The notes under the pieces: generated by a model
Told to the model about the DNA's origin: nothing
What the model saw: the letters and a program-made list of their open reading frames with translations, nothing else
Database searches by the model: none
Made by a program: the position numbers and the translations under genes
Part shown: one piece after another, positions 35,455 through 46,154 of the stretch
Layout: every line of letters starts with the position of its first letter
Numbering within the stretch: position 1 is the first letter of the stretch
Assembly: GCA_036346255.1 (NCBI GenBank)
Contig: CM070619.1
Location: forward strand, 34,726,342 to 34,790,341
Source of the DNA: Ampelocalamus luodianensis
Lineage: Eukaryota > Streptophyta > Magnoliopsida > Poales > Poaceae
Length of the DNA: 64,000 nt
Direction: 5' to 3'

Positions 35455-36267
35455 CTAAACACATCAGCAAGAGTGAGCCCAAAGACTCAAAGTACCAACA
35501 AGGCTAAGCAAGTTATCATTCATAGCATCAATAATCCAAGATAAACAATGCACCGAGTAAAGCCTTCATGCTCATGTGTATGCAACCTATGCAATGCACC
35601 TTTTAACTTTATCTCTTTCGCATTTTACCGTGAATGCGGGTATACAACCGTCGCCAGTGTATCTCCTTGCTCGTGCTCTCCGCACAGTGACCAAAAGCCT
35701 ATACACCACATGATAGGGACCTTGCCCATCATCCAATGATGGGGACCTCTTTGCTCATAGCCCACATTGCACCAATGTGGGGACCTCAAGCCCATCAATA
35801 CATGACGGGACCTCAACGAATGCATACTTGGTCACCACGTGACCAAGCTTCAAAGATGATCTCAATATGCACATGCACAACATCTATTCATCATCAATAT
35901 ACCAAGTACAATAACAACGGACATAAATAGAGCATAATCATACTTAGAGCATTCACCAATCTCAATATAAACATCATGCCAAAGAACCTTACTTCGCTAT
36001 CATATATAAAAACATGCATGTATGACCAAGTCTCCAACACGATTGGAACATGCAATTGCTCCATGCCCACGCTCTTTCATATACACGAATTTAACATGTA
36101 CATAACAACATGTATGATTTAGCAACGCTCAAGGGAAACATTAACCATAGCTTGCATTCATCAAGATAAAAGGAAAACTCATTACGCTAACATTCGCAAG
36201 GCTACAACAAGCAATCACCACAATCATATCATACGACCGAAAATACGCTTATAACCCGAATACTTGC
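35455..36267 (-). other. Candidate leader intron in solo LTR B
   Basis: On the minus strand: donor GAG|GCAAGT at 36267, acceptor GTGTTTAG ending at 35455, 813 bp. The hairpin GAGTC / GGCTC (35475-35488) lies 20 nt before the AG. The flanking bases match those at the C-element acceptor. Confidence 0.4.
35698..35847 (-). repeat. Stem-loop array in solo LTR B
   Basis: Successive short hairpins: CTTGGTCAC with GTGACCAAG (35827-35847), CCCATCA with TGACGGG (35791-35809), CCCACATTG with CAATGTGGG (35761-35781), CCCATCAT with ATGATGGG (35725-35743), CCTAT with ATAGG (35698-35717). Loops are mostly 3-5 nt. Confidence 0.85.
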
Positions 36268-38181
36268 CTCAACCGTATGTAAAACGCGGACGCAAGTGGG
36301 TGCTGCCTTGGGATCTCGCTGCCACCTGGACAAGAAGATAACCCCAAACTAAGAATAACATACTGACCAAAATCATACATCACATTACAATCGAAATCGC
36401 TAATCTTCTTATCACGCCTAGCTTTTCTAATTTCTAGCGATCGGTCACTACGGACAGCAGACTTCAAAATTCATAACTTTCTGCTCAGGAGTCCAAATAG
36501 GATGATCTTGGACAATCTGAAAAGGTAATTGAATTACCTAAATAAACCTATTTGGGGAGCCCTTTGATTCTGTCATTAACTTCCCTATCAAACCAATAAT
36601 CAGACAACAGAATTCTCGTCGGGTTCTCTGACAGTACGCTAAAACCACCATAACTTTTGCTACGAAAGTCCAAATCTCGTGTTCTTTATCTCTATGAAAA
36701 GGTATAGCAATTACCCACATTTTTCGTTATATTGAGGTCCTCTGATTTCGACCTTAACTAGCAGATTCTTTCCATTTTGTACAGACTGTTCAAAACTGAC
36801 AGAATAACAGAGCAGCGATACTAAAAATTCATAACTTCCTGACCGTTAATCGGATTTGGGTGATCTTGGTGGCCACTGAAAGCTAAGAACATAACCTACA
36901 ACTCTCTAGGAGATCCAAACTCCTAATTCTGCCTCTAACCACATGAAATCGGCCGCGCAAGCTACTGGACAAAATTGGACAGAGAACAGAAATTAACCGA
37001 TGCAATCGATCTACTAGCAAACTCTTCTAATGACTATCAAACCTCACGAAACCCGTCGTTACTCCTTGATGGCGTGCTGGACGACGACTTAACAAACCCC
37101 AAGAAGGTCCTCCTTTTCCTCTCTTCCTTCTCTTCTTCCTTTCTCCTCCCTTCTCTTCTTTTCCCCTTCTTCTTCCTCCTTGGCCGGCTGCAAAGTGCTT
37201 CCTCTTCTCTTTGGCCAGCAGCAATGGAGGTGGAGGGAGTTGGAGAGGTGCAAGGGGGTGGAGGGAGGTGTGGAGGAGGTGGGAGGAGGTGGTGGCCGAA
37301 AGGGGAGGTGGGGAGTGGAGAGGAGGGGAGATAGGAGGGGCGGCTAGGGTTTGGAGGTGGAAGTGGCAGCCCTCTCTCCTTGGCCGCCACCTTGGTCCCT
37401 CTGGGCCAAGGCCCAAGCCCTGTGTTGCCCACTAAACGCGGAAACCCCTCTCAAATCCCGATTTGGTGATTTTCTAAAAGAACCCTCCTCCGATTAATTA
37501 ATCTCTCCCGAATAAACAATCTCTCCGATTCAAATGATTTTCACACTATCGGGTATTACATTATTGTATCCCGTGTTATTTCAATCAATAAAAACTGATT
37601 GCAAACTTGCTTTTAAAATGTATTACATTATTGCAAATAAAGTTGGCTTTGTGCAAAATGAGACATACAACCTCCACCTACATAAGCTTGCATGTAGCAT
37701 ATTGATAGGTCTGCTATTCCACACGTCAGTCTTGCGAGTACAAAAACAATTTTTGTACTCATCTGCTTTGCTTAATATTTTTGTTGCAGATGAAGAAGTT
37801 GATCCCCAAGGGATTGACTTTTGTGAGAATTGCTGCGGTATGGACGACTAGCTTGGCGGCCCGGTCGGTTGCCTTGTGGGTTATGGCTAACCGGTTGGAT
37901 TTTGTTTATAGCCATCTTATGGCACTTTTGCTTCATTGTTAATGTTACTTTGATGTCATTTGGCCTACGGCCTTCTTGTGTAATAACTCTATTATGTATG
38001 TCTTTTGTTAGGATTAATGTTATGTGATGTATGGAATTGATGCGTGATTTTGTAACGGGGTGTGTATACTGCATTTCTGGGAAGTATACATGTCTCGGGG
38101 CTTGGTTTATTTAATTTGTGATGTTAGAGTCAATGGAAGACTAAGCATTACAAGTCAAATAAATCGGGGTCCCCACAAAGT

Positions 38182-38194
38182 TGGTATCAGAACC
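38182..38194 (+). other. Primer-binding site of element A
   Basis: TGGTATCAGAACC four bases after the 5' LTR; tRNA-Met type with a base change from TGGTATCAGAGC. Confidence 0.8.
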
Positions 38195-38936
38195 ATACTG
38201 ACCGTAGAAACCCCTAGCTTGGTCGTCCTTAGGACATTTTAAAAACTTATTTTCAAGTGTCAAATGGTTTATAAAAATTTAAGTAGAATTTCAGAGTTTA
38301 CTGCTTATCTATCTTAGCTTGCTCATCTCACCTTATTCTTGATTGAATTTGGAAAATTGTTTTCCCTCTCATCTTCTTTTCAAAGATAGTTGTTTATTCG
38401 GTTAGATTGGTTTTGGGAAAACCATGAGAGCTTTAATTTGAAGTGTTGGCTATTTTGGAGCAAAGATTGGGGGCTCCTGAAGATGAAGATTTCGGCTGCA
38501 CACTTGGAGAAGAAGTCTGGACAGACAACACAAATTCTGGACAGCTAGCTCTTAATTATTAAATAGTGTTAAAAATAAGAGGTTAATCCAACAAAAATTT
38601 GTGGGAATAAAAGGTAAGAAGTGATATGAATTAGTTAAAGTGCCTAACAGTCCTTTAGGTGGTTTTACCTTGCTTTTGTGTGCATAGAACCAAGGGTTGC
38701 ATTCTGAAATTGCCTTCCTAAAACTGATTGCTCGTTCTTCCATACAAGTTAGTCATACCGGGAAGTTGATTTTGTAAATTAAGATCTTGCGTTGATTTTA
38801 TGCTGGTTTTTAAAGCTTCTGGAGTTCATTTGGTAGAAATGTTAATTGGTTTTCCTTTACCTTCAGTTTTCAGGCTTATCCCTTATCTATCTTAGTATCT
38901 GTTCCCACCCCAACTTTCAGCAGAATTCCCTAGCCG
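38195..38936 (+). other. 5' untranslated/decayed gag region of element A
   Basis: About 740 bp after the primer site with no sustained frame; the N-terminal part of gag must have been here or is lost. Confidence 0.5.
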
Positions 38937-39800
38937 TTGGCTCCTCTCTCGCTTTCTTCAGCTACTAGTCTTCGGGTTTTTGCTAACCCATCCCCTTTGT
39001 ACTGTGATGTCCGACAGCACTGCAATGGCGGACTAGGCCGCAAAGTCGGCCGGATGAAGGTCTCCCGCCCCAACCGCCTGCATAAGGATTGCAAGCGCCT
39101 CCTCTGCGATTGTGATGGATTTTGCTCCCCTTTTGCTGTGACCATGGTAAAAGAGCCATGTCGCCAAGGTTGCAACCCCGGAAGGTCAAGGTCCGCCGCG
39201 CCAGGTGAGGAAGGACACTACGACAGCGAGTGTACCACAGCCTGTCCAAACTGCGATGAAGACCACCTACCCGGAGACTGTCCGACTGCCAAAATCACTT
39301 GTTTTCTCTACGAGGGAAGCACTCACTATCCCAAAGAGTGTAGCATGAGCTTGGTGATCGCCAAGTCATTAGAGCTTCAGCGACTGCTTCTGAGGTCATC
39401 TACAAGTATCGCAATCGCCAATGCTTCCAGACCAGAGAAGTTCTTGGATGAGTTGTCAGTGGAGCTGCAGGACAAATTACCAGTCTATACCTTCCCCGAC
39501 TTTCAGATTACGGTCGAGAATTCCGTAGTTGCTGGGACCAGAAAGAAAAAGCTTAAGGGTTGTCACAAGCGTCAACAGATAGCTGATGTCACTTGCTTTT
39601 TCTGCAACAACAAGGGTCACTATGCACATATTTGTCCTAAGGAGGTTGCAGTAACCCTCGTCCTCCGCAGGCCGTGCCCCAATCACGTGCACCTGCGAGT
39701 CAGCAGGACGGCCTCTGTAATCTAGCTGAAGTCACTTGTTTCCTCTGCAAACTCTAGGATCATTATGCTAATAATTGTCCTAAGAAGCTTGCAGCAACCT
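38937..39800 (+). pseudogene. Gag zinc-knuckle remnant of element A
   Basis: One open frame of 262 codons (no ATG at its start) to TAG at 39723. It holds cysteine-rich sequence and knuckles: C-P-N-C-D-E-D-H...C (CX2CX3HX4C), a knuckle with its second Cys changed to Tyr (C-F-L-Y...H...C), and an intact CX2CX4HX4C (C-F-F-C...H...C, about 39594-39635). A fourth knuckle follows after the stop and is itself broken by TAG near 39755. Typical nucleocapsid end of a gypsy gag, no longer functional. Confidence 0.8.
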
Positions 39801-39820
39801 CTCGTTTCTTTTCGCGGCCC

Positions 39821-40144
39821 GTGATTCGATCACATGCACCTGCAAAACATCATGACCTGCGGGTTGTTCATACTCAAGTCAACTCCATCTCAACTGGGAA
39901 AGCACAGGAGGAACCCGACGCCGCGTTAGGTACGCTTCTTGTTACCTCTTGCCCCAATACTATTTTATTCAATTCGGGAGCATCTCGTTCCCTTGTATCC
40001 CCATCTTTTGCTACTATTGATGGTCTTTGTTTAGCTCTTCTATCTGGTGCCCGTCACCACCTCGGTTTTATCAAGCCTTGCTTAGCCTACCCCGTTTTTT
40101 CCCCAAGAAGAATGCTACCATCGGGATTGTCCTCGGTCGTTTGA
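39821..40144 (+). pseudogene. Aspartic protease remnant of element A
   Basis: The frame contains L-F-N-S-G-A-S-R-S-L, the retroviral-type protease active-site block with its catalytic Asp changed to Asn. The rest of the protease domain is not recognisable and a stop follows at 40142-40144. Confidence 0.7.
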
Positions 40145-40245
40145 CTTGAGTGACACCTTTCTGTCCCTATACATCCAAGGGCACCACATACAAGTTTTTG
40201 CCTCAAAATCTGTGGCCTAAATATCCATAGTCCTTCTAATCAACT

Positions 40246-40478
40246 GGCTACGGAGGGATGACTCCGTATAGCTAGTTATCAAGCCGAGGCCCCATTCGTT
40301 AGTGGAGTAACCAGACAAATTGCTCCACCAACTGAGAATGACCTTGGTTCCTCTAAGAAGCTAGCCGCGGGGGGATGACCCCGCATAGCTAGTTAGCAGG
40401 CTGAGATCCCGTTGTTGACGGAATTAACCAGACAAGTCGCCCCACCAGCTAACGACGATCTTGCCCCACCACCTTTGA
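40246..40478 (+). repeat. Tandem duplication, period about 116 bp, in element A
   Basis: Unit 1 from about 40246 and unit 2 from about 40362 share GGGATGA...ATAGCTAGTTA and later AACCAGACAA. They are well diverged. It sits where pol is missing. Confidence 0.7.
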
Positions 40479-40499
40479 AGTCCCACCACCTTTGAAGTC
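40466..40499 (+). repeat. 17-bp perfect tandem duplication
   Basis: CCACCACCTTTGAAGTC occurs twice, 40466-40482 and 40483-40499. Confidence 0.95.
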
Positions 40500-40639
40500 A
40501 AGAAAGATCTCTCAGTCTGTCAATCCTTGCTACATCTGGACCTGATAAGTTTCCCTGTGTCAACCAAAGTGGCACATTTTCTACCAGGTCAGAACCGAGA
40601 TTTGTGTCGGTCCCTTGCTTGAGCTCCTTGTCTTGGGGA

Positions 40640-40765
40640 ATCGTGCCATTCAATTCCTTGAATGAAGCTACTTGGAAACAAAAAGACTGTCAGCGTACAG
40701 ACTACCCCTCTTTCTGTCTTGAGCAAGTCAAATCTCGGGACGAGATTTTTGTAAGGGGGGAGAGT
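40640..40765 (+). pseudogene. Pol C-terminal tail and polypurine tract of element A
   Basis: The frame reads N-E-A-T-W-K...D-Y-P-S-F, a decayed chromodomain-type pol end, then K-S-R-D-E-I-F. The purine run GTAAGGGGGGAGAG (40751-40764) abuts the LTR, and the frame continues into it. Confidence 0.75.
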
Positions 40766-41783
40766 TGTAACATCCCAAGTTTTGGCTTGTGTTTCAAATG
40801 TAAGAAAATGAGTAGAAATTAAAATTTTTTCTTACGTCATGTATTTCCTTTGTGTGCTAAGCAAATCTTGTACAAGAAGTCATGGAAATACAAAGTCACA
40901 AGTCTTTTTGATCCAAAACCTCACCTTCCAAAAACAATCTGGTCAAACCTTTTGATCATCTCCTGGAAATATTTTTCCTAAGTTCTAGGGATGGTATGTG
41001 ACTCCTCTGAAAAATTTCACAATTTTTAGAAATTGTTTGAATGCTTTTGGAGGCAAGTCAACCCAATTCAAATCTTGGTCAAACCTTGGCCTAGCTCATT
41101 GTAGAATTTTTGGAGGAAAATGTGCAACACCAAAACCTTCGGAAATTTTACACAATGTCAATATCCTAGTCAGCAAGCTCCTGTAAAATTTTCAGAATTT
41201 TTGGAGTCTTTCTGCTACCTCAAATAAATCCTCTAACTCTCAGTTCATATTTAAACCCTAAACTCGGTAGTATCTTGTTTCGGTTGTCGACTCGCTCGAG
41301 TCAATCGATTTGATCGAACCACCTAACCGCACCGAGCCAGCTTTAAAAACCCGCGTTCAATCTCAGCCTTTGGATCTAGATCGCACGGTCCACGTTCGCA
41401 AGCACGTTCGGACTGTCCAACAGGGACATTCAATCGTGGCCGTTCAATTTGAATCTAAGGGCTTAGGATTATCTTTGTTGTTTTAAAAGCACTAGGGCTT
41501 TGTGATCTCAGTCGTTCGCGATAGATCCGACGGCCAAGAATCGCCCGAGTGCATTGCGGTCGTCTCCTACCTCTGGATCGTGCGTGGACAGTGCCGAGGG
41601 CGTGGGGATGTCAAATCTTGCTCCCTAGAGTCGTCCTACTCGACATAGAGGGTATGGGTGATCTTTTCGGCCATGCCCATGCCCTACTCCAACATCTAAC
41701 TCACTTTTCCTTTCGGCCACACGCTGCGCCATGAACTTTTGTCACCCGAAGAGCTCTTTTGCCAAACCCTTATGTCCTCTAGC

Positions 41784-41791
41784 TATTTAAA
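41784..41791 (+). promoter_or_regulatory. TATA-like box, 3' LTR of element A
   Basis: TATTTAAA, same context as in the 5' LTR. Confidence 0.5.
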
Positions 41792-42794
41792 ACTCCTCAA
41801 AGCACTCCTAGTACTCCTTTACACCACCCCCAGCTCTTGCTCTGTGTGTTGAGCTCAAAACCACTGAAAACCCGAAAAGGCACCATTGTTGACCTTTGAA
41901 GCTCTGTGGTGTTCTTGGTGCTCCTGTGGTTCTCCCCCACCAATTTTGGCACCATTTCTATCTCCTCACTATCTTAAGCGTATCCCCTCACTTAATTTTG
42001 GATTCGATTCGCAGGATCTGTCCAATTTGGGGATTATTCAAATTTCGGCTGAAATTGGGCATCTTCTCCCTCAGCTCAGGTGAGTGGCCCATTTTGAAAT
42101 TATTTGCTCCAGTAGCTTCTGTGAACCCTAATGAAGCTCTTTTGATACTTGGGTGCCACTCATTTTGCTCAGAGTGCCATTTTTCACCTGTCTTCTCCAT
42201 GTCCGGCGAGCTCCTCCGTGGACCAGCTGCTCCGGCCAACTTTCAAGGCTTCCCTCCATCCAGGTAGATTCTTATTAGTCCATAGATGTCTGAGAAGCCA
42301 TTCCTTTAGACCACCCCGAAGCCTTCGGCCGTTTTCAAGTTGCAGTATCTAGACCTCTTTTCGTCTTCCGGCTAGCCGACATTGAGAGCCCTCACCGTCG
42401 GCGAGGTTGCTACCACTAGGTTCCTATCGCTATTGCGAATCCATTCCAGTCCATTGTGGGCGCCGCCGCAGCCAGTATCACCGCGGCAAGCCGTTGAAGT
42501 CACACGGTTTTTCCGAGGAGGAAACTCTTGTTTTCGTCAACAATTTCGGACAGCATTAATGCCCAGTCAGTGTTAATCATTGGGTATTAATGGTGTCTCA
42601 ATCGCGCCTTTGTGTCGCTGCCTGTAGGCCCGAGTCTTTAAGTCCCCGCGGGCGGTTCCCGCGCACCTTTAATGTTAAGACCAGTGTTTAATTGGGTTTT
42701 GCCATTAATTGCTGTCGGAAAAGCCATTTCTCAGTCACTTACGCGTGGGCCTCAAGCTACTATTGTCGTACGCTAAACCGCCGCCCCGACCACC

Positions 42795-43710
42795 TAAACG
42801 ACCTCCTAGATTTGATCCCCACCGTTAAGGACCTCTCAGTGTAATCTTGGCCGTTAAATGACCTCCTAGAGTTAGATCTGGGCCATTAGATCTTTCGTGC
42901 AAAATCCTTAGCCGTCAGGACCTCCCCTGAGTTGAATCTCAGCCGTTTAGGATCACCCGAGATTTGATCTGAGCGGTAGATTCATTCCTATTGAATCGTT
43001 AAGTTGTAAGACCTCCTCCTGTTATCTCACCGTCGAGGACCTCTCTGAGGGTCACTCTGGACCCTTGGATTCTCTCCGTAAGATCGTATTGTCTAGGACC
43101 TCTCTAGAGCAGATCTGGACCGTTAAAGACCTCCCCGTGGAGATCGTGACCGTCCAGACCTCTCTCTATAAAAACCTTATCGCGTTAGACCTCCCTCCGC
43201 CTCAATCTGGACCGTTCAGGACCTCCCCAGATCCATCTGATCCGTCCAGACCTCCTCCCGCTAAAACCCTGTCGCATCGGACCACCCTCGATTTAATCTG
43301 GATCATTCAAGACCTCCCCGGTAGATCTTCACCGTTCCGACCTCCCCTTCCTTAGATCTTACCGTTCAGACCTCCTTCGCTTGATCGTGACCGTTAAGAC
43401 CACCCTTGTGAGATCCTAGCCGTCGGGATCTCCTCGGTGGACTTAAGCCGTAGGACCTCCCCGGAGATCTAGACCGTTAGGACCTCCCCCGAGAAATCCT
43501 GACCGTCCAGACCTCCTCCGTTGGATTGGAGTTCTAGGACCTCCCCTAGTGCTCGGGACCGCCAGATCTTGATCTGACGGTCACGACCTCCTAGGCGCGC
43601 GAGGAGCTCCTCTCGCGTGCGCTGTGCACCCATCTGGTCGTGGCCGTTGGATTCAATATCAACGGTTCCAACCTCCCCAGTTTTGTCAGCTCAGCCAGAC
43701 CTCCCGAGAG
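42795..43710 (+). repeat. GACCTCC minisatellite, 3' LTR of A
   Basis: Copy of the 32215-33125 array. It differs from it in a clustered, motif-bound way between about 43105 and 43530. Confidence 0.85.
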
Positions 43711-44477
43711 CTCCAAATTTTTAAAGTGCTTAAATGTTCTAGTTTTCAAATGTGAATAACTATTTCGTTTTAACTCCTTTTTGATAAATTCAAACTGTGT
43801 TAGCTCTGTGGTAAGATGAACTTTAAATTGAGTATGATTTTGAACTCTTTTCTGTAGCAGAAAGTAGTATAAACTAGGTTAGCTTGTTTCAACCTAAAAT
43901 GTGGTCTAAAATTTATTGAAATTTGTAAAATGCATAACTTATTCTCTGTAATTCCAAACTGAACAAACTAAGTTTTGTTAAAACCCACTAGGAATGTACT
44001 GTAGTGTAGAATAGGCCTTAATATGATCCTTGCAATGAAATTAATGATCTACTGGTTATAGAACTTAGAAAAATCATAACTAATTCATTTCAACTCCAAA
44101 TTGTGCAAACTCAGTTTTGCTGTTGTTAGGATACTATTACCTACCCACCATAAAAATTTCAGATTCCAGATCATTTTACAAAATTTGTCATGAACAGTAA
44201 CCGAAATTAATTTAATTAGGATTTTTCTGGCTGAGAGAACTTAGTTTAGCCATAACTTTTGCATGCTAAGTCCAAATGACCTGATTCTTGTTTCTAAATT
44301 TGTATAAAATCATCCTCTTGATGCTGTATAAATTTAATTGTATTTGGATATCTTTTGCTGTTGGGTTTTATTTGGAGTTCTTGTTCTTATTTGGTATCGC
44401 CTTTTCGCGTTAGGTTCCAAAGGAATTACTGATTACGTGAGTGAATCCTCTGCAGCAAGAAAGTGATCTACAGCAAG

Positions 44478-45759
44478 GCAAGCAGTTTGATTATGTTAAT
44501 CCCAGTATTTTTAAGTATTTATGTTATTTACAAATTCTACGTATGCATTGCTATCTTGTTTTAACTAGTGTCGATAGTTGGCCTAGTAGATGCATTTCCT
44601 TAGACAAATGATTATCCTTTACTACCATGAGCCTAGGATTACTTGCTGTGATATAGGGTTCGTTGGATGAGCCCTTGTCACTTAGTAGTTTGGGAATTAA
44701 TTGCTTAGCCATGCTTAGCTTCCGGTAGAAATGGGCGGTTATCGACTTGTCGATAACTTTGATAACATAAAACTTATTATGATTTATGATTTCAGCCTTG
44801 TGCCTTGTCTACTTATGAAAACTAAAACTGAAAACAAAATGATTTAGAGTTGGGCACAATGGTAAGATGGTGTGAATTTGGGTGTGATTGGAACGGTGCC
44901 CGGGTCAACAAGGACCGAACATCTTGTTACACTCAACCAAGCATTTTGTGCGTGCTAACCACACTAGAGGGTATGGGACCTCTCTTGAATTAGTAATTTG
45001 GGAGGCATTAATTAATGAGTCGTTGGCTGTAGTTTATAGAGAAAAAGGATCACAAAGGCGTGACCGGGTGGTTCCTTTCTAGTTCCTCCACCCCGACCGG
45101 GGTCTTGTAATGTCCGGCTAGCGTTACCCTAAATGGCTAATGACTCCCGGCTTTGCTTGACTCCACCACAACGTGTGGTCCTAGTGGCCCATTTTGCCAC
45201 TGGTCACTAAGGGTTAACCCCATACGTGCGACTCTTAATTAACGCATTCCACCGGAAACGCCTCAGGGACTTAGCCGTGCCGGCATACCAAAGGAAGTGT
45301 GCTTAATAGCTTGGCAGAAAGGCGGTCTAAGGTGTGGGTACATTGGTACACCCCTGCAGGGTTAAAACTATTCGAATAGCCTAGTCCTAGGTTATGGACA
45401 CGCTTGGCAAGGTCTTTCAAGAGTTAGACTACAACATTTTAATTAAAACTTGATGGGTGGTACGAATCTAGGATTCGTGCTATGTGTGGTGGCTATTGGG
45501 TTAGTCACCAATAGGTGGTTACTCTTGTACTTATTGTATCCCGTGTTATTTCAATCAATAAAAACTGATTGCAAACTTGCTTTTAAAATGTATTACATTA
45601 TTGCAAATAAAGTTGGCTTTGTGCAAAATGAGACATACAACCTCCACCTACATAAGCTTGCATGTAGCATATTGATAGGTCTGCTATTGCACATGTCAGT
45701 CTTGCGAGTACAAAAATAATTTTTGTACTCATCTGCTTTGCTTAATATTTTTGTTGCAG
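44478..45759 (+). other. Candidate leader intron, 3' LTR of A
   Basis: Donor CAAG|GCAAGC, acceptor TTGTTGCAG, 1,282 bp. Hairpin arms 45706-45716 and 45720-45730 end 29 nt before the AG. Confidence 0.45.
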
Positions 45760-46154
45760 AGGAAGAAGTTGATCCCCAAGGGATTGACTTTTGTGAGAAT
45801 TGTTGCGGTATGGACGACTAGCTTGGCGGCCCGGTCGATTGCCTTGTGGGTTATGGCTAACCGGTTAGATTTTGTTTATAGCCATCTTATGGCACTTTTG
45901 CTTCCGCTGTTAATGTTACTTTGATGTCGTTTGGCCGGTCGGCCTTCTTGTGTAATAACTCTATTATGTATGTCTTTTGTTAGGATTAATGTTATGTGAT
46001 GTATGGAATTGATGCGTGATTTTGTAACGGGGTGTGTATACTGCATTTCTGGGAAGTATACATGTCTCGGGGCTTGGTTTATTTAATTTGTGATGTTAGA
46101 GTCAATGGAAGACTAAGCATTACAAGTCAAATAAATCGGGGTCCCCACACATAT

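Larger units (their letters stand above)
34953..37560 (-). mobile_element. Solo LTR B, 2.6 kb, nested in the 5' LTR of A
   Basis: It runs from TGTAACACCCC to GGGTATTACA with exact target repeat TTATT (34948-34952, 37561-37565); the uninterrupted sequence can be read at 45530-45550 in the other A LTR. In reverse orientation it resembles the LTR of element C: start TGTAATA, end GTGTTACA, an array of short stem-loops and the same acceptor-like site. Purine/pyrimidine-rich stretches at 37100-37330 create long frames in several phases; these look like low-complexity artefacts. Confidence 0.9.
33893..37789 (+). other. Candidate leader intron, 5' LTR of A (contains B)
   Basis: Donor CAAG|GCAAGC at 33893, acceptor TTGTTGCAG ending 37789; about 1,284 bp without B. 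An 11-bp perfect hairpin (arms GAGTACAAAAA 37736-37746 and TTTTTGTACTC 37750-37760) ends 29 nt before the AG. Confidence 0.45.
30189..38177 (+). repeat. 5' LTR of element A (contains solo LTR B)
   Basis: TATA-like TATTTAAA at 31213-31220, GACCTCC array 32215-33125, donor-like site 33893, palindromes 34153 and 34785, insertion B 34953-37560, acceptor-like AG 37789, end CCCCACA at 38177. Frames such as 31325-31696 recur in the 3' LTR only because the LTRs are copies. Confidence 0.92.
30189..46149 (+). mobile_element. Ty3/gypsy element A with 5.4-kb LTRs, non-autonomous
   Basis: LTRs 30189-38177 (5,376 bp after removing insertion B) and 40766-46149 (5,384 bp) start TGTAACATCCC and end GGGGTCCCCACA. 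Target repeat CATAT is exact at 30184-30188 and 46150-46154. The internal region is only about 2.6 kb: primer site, gag zinc knuckles, a protease remnant, then the pol tail and purine tract. Reverse transcriptase, RNase H and integrase core are missing. Tail motifs and LTR size suggest the Del/Tekay chromovirus clade, but with no RT that is tentative. It splits a minus-strand copia element. Confidence 0.93.
40766..46149 (+). repeat. 3' LTR of element A
   Basis: 5,384 bp and uninterrupted. TATA-like box 41784, GACCTCC array 42795-43710, donor-like 44478, palindromes 44738 and 45368, acceptor-like 45759, end CCCCACA, then TSD CATAT. Confidence 0.93.

Noticed and set aside
37027..37435. Long overlapping frames on both strands in LTR B
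   Set aside because: Low-complexity purine/pyrimidine runs open several frames at once; translations are simple Pro/Lys/Gly-rich sequence.
39821..40144. Possible domesticated gag-protease host gene
   Set aside because: It lies between matching LTRs with PBS and PPT, has stops in the knuckle region and the catalytic Asp is lost; a decayed retrotransposon explains it fully.
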